Source: Acanthococcus lagerstroemiae (taxonomy: Eukaryota; Arthropoda; Insecta; Hemiptera; Eriococcidae). From it: a stretch of DNA of 64,000 nt. The stretch covers positions 44,909,574-44,973,573 of the forward strand of contig CM063114.1 of the NCBI GenBank assembly GCA_031841125.1. The letters run 5' to 3'. The notes beneath the pieces are model-generated. The model worked only from the letters and a program-made list of their open reading frames with translations. It was not told the DNA's origin and did not search any database. A program made the translations under genes and the position numbers. Shown piece after piece: positions 20,551 to 32,180 of this stretch; the stretch's first letter is position 1; the number at the start of each line of letters is the position of its first letter.

Positions 20551-21280
20551 CGTAAATCTACAAACAATATTAAGTAGGTTGGGACTCGGATCAAAGTGGT
20601 TGACATCTAGCGGATGTTTTGTGAACCCTCACTGAGTGATTATGAAGGAAAAAATAAATACGATCGCGCGGGCAACTGACAAAGTACCTCTCATTTCTTA
20701 CGTCACCGCACTTCTATTAACTTTGTTACCAGACATATTGAATTTTTAGTCGCAAGTTCAAATATGTAGCTCCCTGCAGTTCAAATTAGAAGCATATCCG
20801 TCTTTTATTTATTTTAATAATGAATTTTTGAAAAACCCCTATTTCCCATTTACGGCCATGTTATTTCCATCCACGAAAACTCAACTTTTTATTAGGAGGC
20901 GCACATTAGCACTTAGTGAAGGGTTCCCTGCGGCACCCGGCGAGAAACCTTAGGGCAAACGCCGGTTGAAACAGGGAACTTCATGTAAACGAGCAATTGT
21001 CGTTTCAAAATCATAAGACTGCGATTATACGGAGCCACCGACCAGCTGTCGGACTGGTCGCCCCTTGGGCAAAGCACCAATGCATCCAGGCTCATTCCAT
21101 ATTAGGACCAGTATTAAACCCCTCCCTTGGTGCTAGGGGTAGATGGAAGTGTTCTGCTAGTGGTAGCTGTAGGTCGGATCGGTGGTGCTTCAGTCGATGC
21201 GTTCGATGACATTGCCAAAAGTTGTTGTAATTGCTGCAGAGGCAGTGGTCAATGACAGTAGAGCACCAGGCTCCTAAAAC
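20551..21280. other. No gene recognised
   Basis: Mixed-composition DNA without protein similarity. Short frames at 20913-21209 lack domain features. Confidence 0.4.
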
Positions 21281-21373
21281 ATGAGAGAGTTGAGTATCCT
21301 AGAGCTGAAGTATAAACGGGTCGAGCACCCTGCAGCTGAAGTATAAGAGAGTTGAGTATCCTGGTGTTAAAGT
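21280..21373 (+). repeat. 31-bp minisatellite, 3 units
   Basis: Three consecutive units of about 31 bp share the pattern ATRARMGRGTYGAGYAYCCT followed by a RG.GCTGAAGT-like end. The middle unit differs most. Confidence 0.75.
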
Positions 21374-21384
21374 TCCCGAGAGGG

Positions 21385-21515
21385 TCCTCCTCTTTTCATT
21401 TGCTCTCACCCGAGCCCTGGAACCGCCCCTTCGAGCATTACTTCAGGGACATCGGAGAGCCTCTTAGGGCTGCCTTAGCCCTCTTCTCTTTTTGCCGGTA
21501 ATTGACCTGGGTCAA
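21385..21515 (-). mobile_element. SINE family A, partial copy (copy 2)
   Basis: Body blocks of family A are visible in reverse orientation: CCTGGAACCGCCCCTTCGAG, CATTACTTCAG, TAGGGCTGCCTTAGCCCTCT and TTGACCTGGGTC. The tRNA-like head is mostly lost; only CTGCGCTATC-like sequence remains. Confidence 0.7.
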
Positions 21516-21539
21516 CTGCGCTATCTTCCTGTCGAATAC

Positions 21540-21806
21540 CCGTATCATTAGCCCCGTGGTTTAGGACGGTGAGTTCAACGAGCACCGGCAGGTAGCGCCT
21601 TACCCATTCACGGCTTTCAGAAACACACTTCTCGGAAGCCTCTGCTGTAAGTAGTTGTGACTCTGTGTACGTTATCAGAATGCAGTGTTAGAATATGTGA
21701 CGAGTTCTTTCTTGCATTACTGATAATGATGCCGGCGCTGGGAATCGAACCCGGTGCCTTCGGGTTAGGAAGTCGAGTTCTTATCGCTACCCGACAGAGC
21801 CACTGA
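21540..21806 (-). mobile_element. tRNA-like SINE, third family
   Basis: On the minus strand a tRNA-like head runs AGTGGCTCTGTCGGGTAGCG to a perfect B box (GGTTCGATTCC) near 21745, followed by about 190 bp of unrelated body. The head lacks the acceptor pairing of a working tRNA gene. Only one copy is present in this window, so the family call is tentative. Confidence 0.5.
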
Positions 21807-23955
21807 GTTGACTAGTGTGATGTAAATTCAAATGCGCTTGCCTTCAAATATCGACCAGACAACATTCATTGACTTGAGGCGACACGTTTGGGCCTCCTGG
21901 CCGGATTCTTATATTAAATTAACGATGATACAATATCGTTATAAATTCAGTGAAGATGGTGATGCATCCCCAATAATTTCGACCAAAAGAACACCTATCG
22001 AACAACTAAAGCCTTTCTTTCAAAATTCATACGGGACTGGAAGACGAATTGAGTCTGTCTTTTGAGTGATATGGCTGAAAAGACCTAGGCCTAGCTCAAC
22101 TTAGCGTTAGCCTAGTTTTAAAAATTAGGATAATAGAGATGTTCATGTCATGTTTAAAAATCTTTTTAGAGAGTTTGCCATGCTGGGTCGGATTAACGTT
22201 TTTCAACGTAGGGGCCATAGATCTTTTCGCCGCACCACTGCGAACATGTTTTTGCTGCGAAACGCTGTTGACACTTTTTTTTTCCGCATCAGCAGCGAAC
22301 GCGACTGCCTCACTCAGGATCGCTGCGTGGTGCTGCGGATTTCTTATGCAAAAATCGTCAACAGGGAAGCTTCGCTTCAAAAGCAATCCAGAATTCTGTA
22401 TTCTAAATAAGCACAGGATCGCTTGTCTCTGAAATGTCGGACTATAAAACTTCACGACGCCGATTCGAGATGGGAATTTTGTCCACTATCAACCGCGCCT
22501 TCCGAATTAACAAGACTACGTTACAGTATTGGAAACACATCTTTCTGGTCCGTATGTTATTCCGAATCCGCTCGATATAAAATGCCGATAACAGCGTCAT
22601 TATAGATGTAAGTCCACACAGAATACCTATAACCTGGTTTTACGAAAGTAAGGCCTAAGTCGGGTAAAGTTAGGTCCGCAAAACCAAAATTCGTGACGAT
22701 GGCAGGCCGCGCGTTTAATTTCTATCGTCTGACAAAGTCACCATAAGAGATCACTCTCTCTCATACTCGGCTGGCTCGTAATTATGACAAATTCTCGCGA
22801 CCGCGGAAGCCCGAACCCGAAAAAAAAACACGGTCTCCACAAAGCCGGTAACTAAATCACGGTATCTTTCACATTATGTAAACACGGATGTCATTGTTCG
22901 GTGAATTATATACGTACAAAAAATAATATAATAAAGCGCCGAAACCTAAGTGGTTGCGAGAGAGCAACCACGCTCGGTTACTTTACCCCGGCGTGTATAT
23001 ATACTTTAGATTTATTAGCAGAAAGGAGGTGACCGGTTAAAACACAAAGTGTATGAATATTTTGCCGCAAAACAAAAGCCCAATTTACATGCACCTATAT
23101 GCCGACATTATCGCGTTAACAAATTTCTCTCGCCTATGACAAAGCACACACACACAAGCGCACACAAGGACTGAGGGTACCACAAGGCGCACACCAGCCT
23201 TCATCGTGCCATGTTACCTACTTCGTATATTTTTTTAGTCCGACTACATATAGAACAAAACAAAACACGGACGAAACTAATACGACCAAACAAACTACAC
23301 ACACATAAACATATATTATGTTTTCGATATTCAATTATAAACGCAGAAGGTTGTTGACGTAATTTATAACCTCTTCGGCGAGGTATTTTTAATCCGACGC
23401 TCTCTTGTCTAAACACAATTTATACGAGAACAAAGTAATATCGTAATATCGGCAGCTCCGAGAATAAATTACCGCGCCGATGACCGGATACGAGAAAACT
23501 GAATTTGCAGTCTTTGAATTCGGCGCTAATTGCCGGAGAAAAGGCCAACTTATTATATCTGCTGGCGCGGGATACGGTGGGCTGCGATTATACTTCGTCT
23601 GCCGGTTCGCGCTCTCTCCCCGTCGAATGTGTGTCGAGATTTCCGGAAAAGCTTCGCAGCATCGCAGCCCCCGCACATACCACGGTCTAACAATCGGCGG
23701 CAGTCGATCCGCGAACGCGAAATTAATAAACCCGAATCCGCATCCGCAGTAAGCCGAGTCAGAGCGAACATACACGCGCCCCATAAATGGGCTAAAATTG
23801 TACGTCGTGTGCACACAGGGTGACTCTGAAATCATTACACGTGGTCGAATTTCGCTGCTCGCGAAGTCGCATTCGTGAGCAGAAAATAGCACTCGCATCC
23901 AACATTATTCCTACCGATTGAGGCTATGAGCGGCCTTCGATTCGGCACATTTCAC
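21807..23955. other. No gene recognised
   Basis: Over 2 kb with no nameable gene. Frames at 22139-22455 and 23389-23898 are open on both strands but show no domain. A CA-rich stretch occurs near 23140-23165. Could be single-copy intergenic or intronic DNA. Confidence 0.45.
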
Positions 23956-23959
23956 CCAC

Positions 23960-24375
23960 AGAAATTGCCCGGGCGATGAACTCAACCCTGGGAAAGCAGC
24001 AGGCCACGTCCGACTAATAGCGTGGATGCTGCAAGAACTACCAAGAAAAGCGATTTTACGGGTTAGTTATCTCTTCAACGCGTCATTTTGCCTCGAGTAT
24101 ACTTTTCAACTCTGTGGAAACCGGGGTTATCATGATACCCAAGCCTGGCAAACCGCGGGTGCTGCCCGCATCCTATCGGCTCACCTCGTTGTTACCGGTG
24201 CTAAGTTGTGCGAAAAACTGCTCATTTGGCTATTACAGAGGGCAACTTGCAGTTAGATGAAAACACTCAACCATCGACCAAGAGCAACGCATCACTCGTC
24301 AGGTCACACGAGTACTGGAACAGAAAAAATTCTGTTCTGCAGCGTGTCTATAGATTACACAGACATTTAATTGAC
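23960..24375 (+). pseudogene. Jockey-like reverse transcriptase fragment
   Basis: Three frames must be combined to read a recognisable RT N-terminal region: NPGKAAGH, then WMLQELPRKAILRVSYLFNA, then GVIMIPKPGKPRVLPASYR, and STIDQEQRITRQVTRVLEQK. The VIMIPKPGK...YR block is diagnostic of Jockey-clade RT. The catalytic Asp motifs are not reached. Several frameshifts and a stop make it a dead fragment. It ends at an AT-rich tract. Confidence 0.75.
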
Positions 24376-24399
24376 AGTGGCATATTTTTTATTTCTAAC

Positions 24400-24840
24400 T
24401 CAAAAAATCATAATTCCTCGATTTTAAATTTAATAAATTACCTTAATGAAATTACATTGATATTGTAAAAAATTTAATTTATCATTTATTTTTTTAATTA
24501 ATTTTTTTATTAAAATAAATTTTTATTGTTTTTTTAAAAATAATTATTTTAATTTAATTTAATATTATTAATCATAATTTAAATTTTGAAATAAATTCTT
24601 TATTAAATTATTAATCATTTTTTATACCTTTTTTTATTAATACTTTATAAAAATTAAAATTAATAATTTTTAAATTTTTTTCTCAAAAATAATTAATTTT
24701 TAAATTTTTTTTTCTCAAAAATAATTTATTTTTTTATTTTTTTTTTTAATTTTTATGTTTTTTTTTAATTTAACTATTTTATTTATATATTAAACTTTAT
24801 CAAATAAAAAAATTATTAATAAAATTATAATTCTTGTGTA
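24400..24840. repeat. Extremely AT-rich tract
   Basis: About 440 bases of almost pure A/T with long T runs. No gene and no clear periodicity. Confidence 0.8.
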
Positions 24841-25780
24841 GTCATACGGGGTCCACCCTTCCACCCTTTTTCCCACCTTCTTACCCCCAATCTTGAAATG
24901 TGGCCCCCGTATCTCCATTTATTTTTCTTTATAATGTGGTAACCGAGCTCCGCTCTTTTCCCGAATGGCCAAGGCATTGACATCGTATAATGCGATAGAT
25001 ATGCCAGCGAGTTTCACTCTCTCATTTTATCCTAACATGTTGATTCCTGTTCTTACGTGTCTATACCTGATCATACTATTTCTGCTGTTTTCCTTCGATT
25101 CGATCGACTTTTTCCTTTTTCTGTGATTTCTGTGACCTACCCCAGGGAGGGAGAAAACTCACCGTTGACCGTTCGTGGAAACGCGGCAGCGAGGACTGGG
25201 TTCGTGACGGTTGACCAAGCAAGTCAGCAGGCAAATCTAACGATTCCAAAGAGTCTTCGAATTCGATTCCAACCCGCGATATTTGTGTGACAAATCGGTC
25301 AAGCCCAAACTTTTTCAGTTGTTCGCTACTCGTTTAGGGGATAGTGTCGTCATCTCCTCCACGCGCGCGATATTTCGATCGTCGAGAACTTAGATTCGTA
25401 TCCTTCATCCAGGACCCGCAGCTTAACTCGCCACGCGGTAACGTCTCCGAGCTCTCCGTCGAAACCTCGACTCCGCGCCTTCGCGAACGCCTTTCTCGGT
25501 ACTTGTTGTATTGTATTTGTATCCACTTAGCCGTAAGTCTCTTTAGAATATATTTACTTCACCACGTAACTGTGTGTTGTCTCTTTGTGTAATCTTACCC
25601 GTAGCCATCAAGCGCCAGTGTAAGTCACGCCTCAGAGATATTCTAAAGGACTGGAACTCATCTAACCCTGGGTTACCTCGTCGCATCTCCAAGCACAGGA
25701 TCGTCAAGCCCTTAGCGCCGGTTCCATCACCCTGTAGGTCCCTAGAGCTAGTCGTGGCCTAACAGGTGGTTCCTCCTCCC
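24841..25780. other. Unclassified GC-richer segment
   Basis: No protein-coding signal. The composition differs clearly from the AT-rich tract to its left. A possible LTR reading was considered and rejected. It adjoins the broken 3' end of the minus-strand RTE copy. Confidence 0.35.
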
Positions 25781-25799
25781 AACCGAACTGTCCTCCTAT

Positions 25800-26525
25800 C
25801 CCGCAGGAGCCTTCACGTTCGGTTACCACAATAACAAGACCAAGATCTTCTAGGCGTGTTTTGGCCCGGATCTCTTTGGTTTCCACTTTATCTCTTAGCC
25901 TCACTCCCAGCATGCTCCTTTCCATTGCTCTTTGAGTAACCTGAAAGCGCGTATAATTTGTTTTTGTTAATGCCCAAGTTTGAGCCCCGTAAGTTAATAC
26001 TGGCTGTACACAGCTGCGCCAGACCGCCGCTTTAGTCGTTATTGGCGAACGGCCTTTGAAAATCTGCCGCGTTTGCCAAAATTTCCTCCATCCACTTTGA
26101 ATTCGATTTGATATTTCTTTTTCTCTAGCACTATGGAAAGAAATTTTTTGGCCTAGGTAGTCAACCTCCTTCACCCACTCTATTATTTTATTATTAATTT
26201 GTACCTCTACTTCCTCGGCGTTCGAAAGTAGTTTTGTTTTTTGTGCATTTACGGATAATCCTGCTATGTCACACACCTCTAGAAACTCTTCCGCATTCCT
26301 TAATAGTTCCGGCAAATTGTTTGAAAGCAGTACAACATCATCCGCAAAGCGTAGGTTATTTAAAAAGTCGCCCTCAATTTTGACCCCTCTTCTACGCATC
26401 GCTTCCTCAAGCACACAGTTGAATAAATTGGGAGACAGCGGATCTCCTTGCCGGACTCCCCTGTTAACAGCAAAGATTCTTCCTGTTTTATCAAGCTTAA
26501 CATACGCCAACGCCTTTTCGTACAT
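25800..26525 (-). pseudogene. RTE reverse transcriptase palm, thumb and connector
   Basis: Frame 25704-26525 reads GVRQGDPLSPNLFN (motif B), LRFADDVVLL (motif C with both Asp), GLSVNAQKTKLL, VDYLGQKISF, QPVLTYGAQTWAL and RAMERSMLGVRLRDK. These occur in the order expected of RTE-type ORF2. The reading frame then drifts into unrelated sequence. Motif A lies upstream in the degraded gap near 26600, where FDTVD-like residues can be read in another frame. Confidence 0.85.
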
Positions 26526-26844
26526 CTGACGAATAATTTTGATTACTTTTAAATTAACCCCCTGTGTTCTTAAAGCCTTCCATAAAAATTCGTGGTCAAC
26601 CGTGTCGAATGCTTTTGTGAAATCGATGAAGAGTAAAAAAAGCTCAAAATTGTATTCATTTGCTTTGTTGATCTATTTTTCCGAAAACCAGCTTGCTCTC
26701 TCGGTTGTTGTTCGTCAAGCTGCTTATACACTCTTTCTTTCAAAATTTTAACGAAGAGTTTGCCAAGATTAGATGTTAAGCTTATAGGGCGATAATTTCT
26801 AATTTCATCCCGTTTCCCTTTCTTAAATAGTAGAATGATCTCCG

Positions 26845-27324
26845 CTATTTTCCACTGCGAGGGGATCTCTTCCGTTTCGACAATTTTGTTAATATGGGGG
26901 TCAATTCTGCCCCAAATATTTTAATCTGTTCGTTTCCGATTGCATTCGGTCCCGCTGCTTTGCCAATTTTACAACTGCCAATTGCGTGCCTCACTTCTGA
27001 CTGCAGTATGCAGGGGAATTCGCACTCCATCTCAAATTCCGGCAACCTTACCTGTACATTTGACGAGCTATTTGTAATTCTCACTCGTTTCTCGTACAAC
27101 TCTTCGTAGAATTGTGACGCTACTTCGACGATTTCCTCACGCCCGTAAACTCTTTTCCCCCGCAGGTCGCGTACACTCGGAATTAACGCTTTATTTTGGT
27201 TGATTTCCTTAAATACTTTTCTTGTTGATCCGCTTGTTGATAAAATCTCCTCAATAATTTTGCTATCAAATTTCCTCACATCATTTCTAATTTTTATTTT
27301 TATTTTTTTCCTCAAACATACCAA
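26845..27324 (-). pseudogene. RTE RT N-terminal region
   Basis: Contains the coiled linker, then QFYEELYEKR, and the RT0/motif 1-like block IGKAAGPNAIGNEQIK, which corresponds to GKAPGPDGI in the intact copy. Belongs to the same minus-strand element as the RT palm at 25800-26525. Confidence 0.8.
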
Positions 27325-27658
27325 GTCCAGCTTCTCCCTGAAAGACTTACTATCTTTCCTCTCTAGTTCCTCTCTTTTTTCAATTAAAAGTTTTGTTTCT
27401 GCTGATAGTTTGTCATCCGTTTTTGTTTTAACATGTACTTTGCCATATAGGTGAATCGGCCTCTGGCGATTATTTCGATTCCTATTTTAGTCTTTGATGG
27501 GTATCTGATAAAAGAAAATTTTTGATCAATTGAGACGAAACTTAGTAAATAGTAGGCGGTCTTGGGTACAAATATTCTTAATTTTTCAGATTTTTCTATC
27601 ATTTATACACCCTCAATATCGACTTTGAAATTTTCAAAATGGCGTCCTGAGGGTAACC

Positions 27659-28261
27659 CGACACTTTCTCGAACGCATTTCCTCTAAATCCATTATCTCT
27701 AATAACCAGTTTCTCTAACGTCATCTTCTCTAATAAACATTTTCCCAAAAACAATCTTTTCTAACGTGTTTCTTTTGGTCATTTTCTCTAATAACATTTT
27801 TTCTGAAGCAATATTCTCTATGCAGAAACTGATTAGGAATAGTGATTACAATATATCGAATACAATTTCATGAAATATTTACGTTAGCCCCAATTAATCG
27901 CAAATATTCCAACCTTGGTATAGTGTTATATTCGTTGGCAATTGATTCCAATCGTGTCTGCAGTTCATTCCAAACTTCGCAGGAAGCCAAGGACTCGCCC
28001 AATTTTTCCTCTTCTAGGCAATGTAAAAATGAAAAATGAGTTGTTTCCTTGACGCGTTTGTACTGAATGTAAACATTCGGAAAATAAACAATCGCGGAAA
28101 AGTACATTCGAGGAATTTAATTTAGGAAAATGTGTCACTAGAAAAAATGTTGTTAGAGAAAGTGTCGTTAGGGAAATTTGATTTAGAAGAAACTGTTTTA
28201 GAAAAAATTGTAATACAGAAATTGACGTTAGAGAAAATGCGTTAGAGAAAGTGTCGTGGAA
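27659..28261. mobile_element. Inverted-repeat element built of TTTCTCTAA-type motifs
   Basis: The outer ends match as an inverted repeat: CGACACTTTCTCGAACGCAT on the left and, read inward, CGACACTTTCTCTAACGCAT on the right. Each arm continues for about 150 bp as a loose run of TTTCTCTAAYR.CAWT words, spaced roughly 20 bp, in opposite orientations. The centre is unrelated. No transposase frame and no clear target duplication. Confidence 0.7.
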
Positions 28262-28694
28262 TCGTTCTGAGCCCAATTTTTGAAGTGGAAATTCTATAAA
28301 ATTCATGTATATTTTTCAACGTAGGTTACAACTATACAGGGTGTCTCTTTTGCAATGACACCCCTTCCACCTGATAAGTAAGGAATCTACCCCGACAATA
28401 TGTAGATATATTTGCATACTCTTGTTTTTGAAGGGCTGAGTTAGGGTCAAATTTTGAAAAGTTTTCTATCTTTGAATTTTTTTTTCTTTTCACGACTGGA
28501 GATAGAAAAATAGTACCCATAAGTAATAGTAGAGGGCAGTTGTGGTAACCACAGAAAAAATGGTCGGAATTGGTTCAAACGGGTGTTCATAAAATCAATT
28601 TTAGTACAAATTATATCAGAAAATTTTCACATTTTTTCAATTTCCCGTGAAACCTGCCTTTATAAGCTACTGTTTTTTTTATTTGCAATAGATT

Positions 28695-28697
28695 CTA

Positions 28698-28733
<36 letters not shown>

Positions 28734-28742
28734 TATTATTAA
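28695..28742. repeat. (ATT)n tract, 3' tail of the minus-strand RTE
   Basis: ATT repeats with one ACT interruption lie just past the C-terminal stop of the minus-strand RTE copy. RTE-type elements end in short tandem repeats instead of poly(A); another copy ends in the same repeat at 42298-42330. Confidence 0.75.
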
Positions 28743-28749
28743 CGTTCAC

Positions 28750-30180
28750 TGATTCAGGTACTGATACATTGTAGTATGTTAACATTAAGTAGTTACTGAT
28801 AATCGAACACTTATTCGTAACTGCGAAAGCCCACGTTTTGGGCATACGTCTCCCTCAGTCTCGCCCATCCGTACCGGTCAGCCGTGACTCTGTGAAACAG
28901 TTTGTTTTGTAAAAATTCGCAAATATTTTCCATCCATCTGTCCCTTTGTTTGCTAGGCTTTCTCTTACCGTCGTTTTGCCAAAATAATTTTGTTTGCCCA
29001 TCGAGAGTTGTTAGGTCTACACATGTATCCTGCCCAATCCCATTTCAGTCTTTTAACGAAGTACACCAAATCATGGTTTTTAATAAATTTCCTCTTGATT
29101 TCTTTGACCTTAACTTTGTCTTTTAGTCTGCAATTTAGCATGAATCTCTCCATGGAGTTTTGTGTTGTCTGAAGTTTTTTCTCTATTTTTTCAGTGTGAA
29201 CCGAAGTCCAGCAACCGTAGGTCAGTGCTGGTACAATACAGTTGTTGAAAATCTGGCTCTTATAAGAAATCGGAAAGTTACGTTGCAGAATGAATTTTGG
29301 ACTCCAGAACTTGTTCCAGGCTACGGCGATTCTTCTGTTTACTTTCATTTCCGTTTGATTTTGAAACGATATTGTTTGGCCTAGATATATTATAGTTTCC
29401 ACGATTTCTAGTTCCCCTTCCCCTAATTTCTAGTGAATTTAGTTTGTCTGATGTTTCGAGGATTTTTGTTTTTGATAGATTTAGTTCCATTCTTGCCGTA
29501 AGACATTCGCAGCTCAGCTCTTCCAGCATTGACTGTAGGTCTTTTTTACTTCCCGCTACCACTACCACGTCGTCCGCAAATCCTGATTGTTTAACGTTTC
29601 ACCATTGATTTTTAGCCCTTTGTCTCCCCAATTTAAATGTTTGAAAACTTCGTCTAAAGCGCAGTTGAATAGGAGTGGGGAGATCGGTTCGCCCTGCCTG
29701 ACCCCTCTGCTAATTTTAGAGAGATCACTTTCCAGGTCAGTGACAAATTGCACTTTGAGTCCCGTGTATATTTCTGGAATCAGATTGACAAAGACACTGC
29801 TTACACCATCTGAAGCATAAAGTTTTCTAGTTATTATTATTATTTTTTCTTTCTTCTTCTTCTCCTTTTTTTTCTCTCTCTCACTACTACGTCCGATTTT
29901 ATAAATACTTCTTCCAGTTCCGTTAAATTTTCTGTTTGTTTTAGTGTTCCGCCAAAGTTCAGTGTTCCTATTTTTATGATTTTCCCCTTTTTTCTTCTTT
30001 TCCTTTTCTTCGTCTCGTCTTCAATTTTATTATTTCTTTTGTCCCTTCTTTATTTTTGTTCGTTTTTTCTTAATTTTCCTCTTATGAACCATGTTTCTGT
30101 TTTTATTGTTTATACTAATTCCGTCATATTCCTTACTTTTGTTATTGTCTTTTCTTATTTTGGGACTGACTGCAGGAAAT
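28750..30180 (-). mobile_element. RTE-like retrotransposon with large internal deletion
   Basis: Minus-strand order: a basic leader (30000-30180), the start of the endonuclease (IIKIGTLNFGGTLKQTE near 29940-29985), then a short junction near 29820-29880. RT follows in its second half (GVRQGEPISPLLFN at about 29700), then thumb and C-terminus (VPALTYGCW, RWANKI, ending TYAQNVGFRSYE). Everything between the first endonuclease residues and RT motif B is absent, several hundred codons by comparison with the 54-kb copy. Multiple frameshifts are also present. The 3' tail is (ATT)n. Confidence 0.8.
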
Positions 30181-31130
30181 AAAGTGTACTCACCCTTGCT
30201 TGTCACGCCTTCTGGTTGAGGTATAGATAAGATTACATATTAATAATACAGGGGACGAACTTATTAAAAATGTTATAAGAAATCTACAGTCCACCTACTG
30301 AGTAGATTAAAAAACTGAAAAATACCAACGTAAAAGCCAAGAAGCAATTAAAAATTCAAGAGAGGCACTAGTCAGCTACTGCCTCAGTTCCTTCGATTTT
30401 GAAAATTTTGCTCAGGATTTGAAAAAGTAATTTTATGCGGCATCGAGTAACACATTGTAATTAATGCTCCTTTCAATGTTCTGGTAGTGCGAGGTGTCAC
30501 TCACCTCCTTTGGTTGACTGGGGCGAGATGGAGCCACACTGGTTCCGATCTCAGCACCGAGGGTAGCCCACTCCAGTGACGCCCAAAAGCATACTTAGGT
30601 GGTCCCATAGACCATCTACCCTTGGCGCCTTCAATTCATGACAGTAGACCATCCCCAACGTTGACGCATCAACGCTGGCTGTGACGTGCAATGGAGGCTA
30701 GCACCTGACTCAAGCCGCCAACCGGGTACTACCCACCTCCGCGTCCTAGCGCTCACTCATAAGGCCGCAGTCCCCAATGCTACTACACTGACCACAGATT
30801 CTGGAAGGCGCGACCGTTCCTCGCGGTGTCCGTAGACAAGTGAATCCGTTTGACTCACCCTGACTCCGATCGTGATGCACGGACCAGTCTGGGAGTGCAC
30901 AGCACTGTCCCCCACTGGTGTTCACCTTCGACCACAACAAAACAACCTTTCACCCCCAATTTCCGTTGACCATAGGACTGCAGCGAGTGCTCGAGTTGAA
31001 CTTCGAGACATCTACCCAATTCAGACTACCAAAGCCTGACTGAAGAGAAAACCTATCTAGCGAACATCGCATTCGACTCGCTCGCTCAGCTTTGTTCGTT
31101 TCTCTATCGCGTCGGCTGCTTCTCGTCCCT
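30181..31130. other. No gene recognised; GC-richer from ~30490
   Basis: The right half has more G/C and may be further upstream sequence of the R1-like fragment, but no RT motif can be read. Small frames carry no domain. Confidence 0.35.
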
Positions 31131-31139
31131 GCATACACG

Positions 31140-31692
31140 CACATACCTACAGAAACCTACGCTCCGCACGCGGGAAGAGCGCCTCTCCCGCAGTACCAAG
31201 CGGGAGTGGACCCGTCTGCTAGTACACGACCTCGACGCGTGGTTAGGCAGACGCCATGGCCAAATGAACTTTTATCTGACGCAGGTGATGAGCGGCCATG
31301 CTGTCTTCAACAAGTACCTGCATCGGATGGGCATAGCCAAGAGCCCGTGGTGCTCCTACTGCGCTGGAGGAGGGCGAGATGATGATACCTGGCACACAAT
31401 GTTCGAGTGCCAGGCATTCGACCAAGAGAGGGGAAAAGCGATGACTACCTTTCGCAACGCGGGCATTCAGCCGCCTATACCCGAGAACCTGGTCCCGACA
31501 ATGATGAAGAGTAGCACGGGATGGGATCAGGTAGCTGCCTTTGTCAAGAAGACATTGAGCCACAAGATGGAAATGGAGTGGCAAAGACAAAAGCAGCGGT
31601 CACAGCACCCAATGCCTACACTCGCCATGTCGTCGCTGCAGACAGAAGACGAGGACAATCCGGCGCAACTGGACAGCGAAGAAGACGAATAA
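31140..31692 (+). pseudogene. R1-like retrotransposon ORF2 C-terminus
   Basis: One frame reads TREERLSRSTKREWTRLL, then DAWLGRRHGQMNFYLTQVMS, GHAVFNKYLHRMG and the zinc-knuckle SPWCSYC..10..H..4..C (H and C in WHTMFEC). This layout, with a CCHC knuckle after the FYLTQ..SGH..F..YL block, is that of the C-terminal tail of R1-clade ORF2. The frame ends normally at 31692 with an acidic tail. RT and endonuclease are absent, so it is a 5'-truncated copy. Confidence 0.8.
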
Positions 31693-31945
31693 TAGCCGTA
31701 GATTCGCCGCCGAGAAGAGACGAGAGGAGAAATGGGGGTCGGAGGGCTGCCTACCTCAAAGCGTTTCCTCCTATCGTGACGCAGGCCCAATTGGGGGAAT
31801 TCCGGGATAGGGAGTGCGGTGTCCCGGGGCCAATTTGACTCGCGTGCACCGCCATACGCCAGAAGATGAGGACAATCCGGCACAACTCGACACAATTAAG
31901 ACGACGAATAAGACGCCGAGGATTCACCGCCGAAAAGAGGCGAGA
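31644..31945 (+). repeat. Partial duplication of the R1-like 3' end
   Basis: The block at 31644-31735 (ACGAGGACAATCCGGCGCAA ... CGCCGAGAAGAG) reappears at 31860-31945 (ATGAGGACAATCCGGCACAA ... CGCCGAAAAGAG). It covers the last codons and the start of the 3' UTR, with a 125-bp GC-rich spacer between the copies. Confidence 0.75.
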
Positions 31946-32013
31946 GAATGACAACCTACTTAAACGACAATTTATCGACATGATGAACTACTCAATACTT
32001 CCATTGTTCCATT

Positions 32014-32180
32014 TATAGGGTGTGCCAATTCACTTTTTCTTCTTCTGTAGTCCAGAGCGCTTTCGGCTGTTATGCCATGATCAGTGGAGTACCCTAAAGA
32101 ATATTCATCTCTGGTGGTCCTGTAGTCATAATCAAAAGTAGTACCGTACTGTGAACCTGTGTTCACCATACGGTACTACT
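32014..32180 (-). repeat. Unclassified interspersed repeat, copy 1, with a hairpin
   Basis: In reverse orientation it matches 40881-41024: GGCATARCAGCC, AGCGCTCTGGACTACAGAAG and TTGGCACACCCTA occur in the same order. This copy ends in a hairpin at 32129-32178 (AGTAGTACCGTA..GTGAAC against its complement). No coding capacity. Confidence 0.65.

Larger units (their letters stand above)
25790..27470 (-). mobile_element. RTE-like retrotransposon, truncated at both ends
   Basis: The minus strand encodes the end of the linker and most of the RT domain, in two large frames (26845-27324 and 25704-26525) separated by a decayed segment near 26540-26840. The endonuclease and the last part of the C-terminal domain are missing; similarity fades near 25800. 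Compared with the full-length copy at 54 kb, it lacks roughly the first third and the last ~60 codons. Confidence 0.85.

Noticed and set aside
25037..25772. Possible solo LTR (TG... start, ...CA end, CCTAACA at both sides)
   Set aside because: The matching heptamers do not sit correctly outside TG/CA termini, no primer-binding site or polypurine tract was convincing, and no second copy exists in the window.
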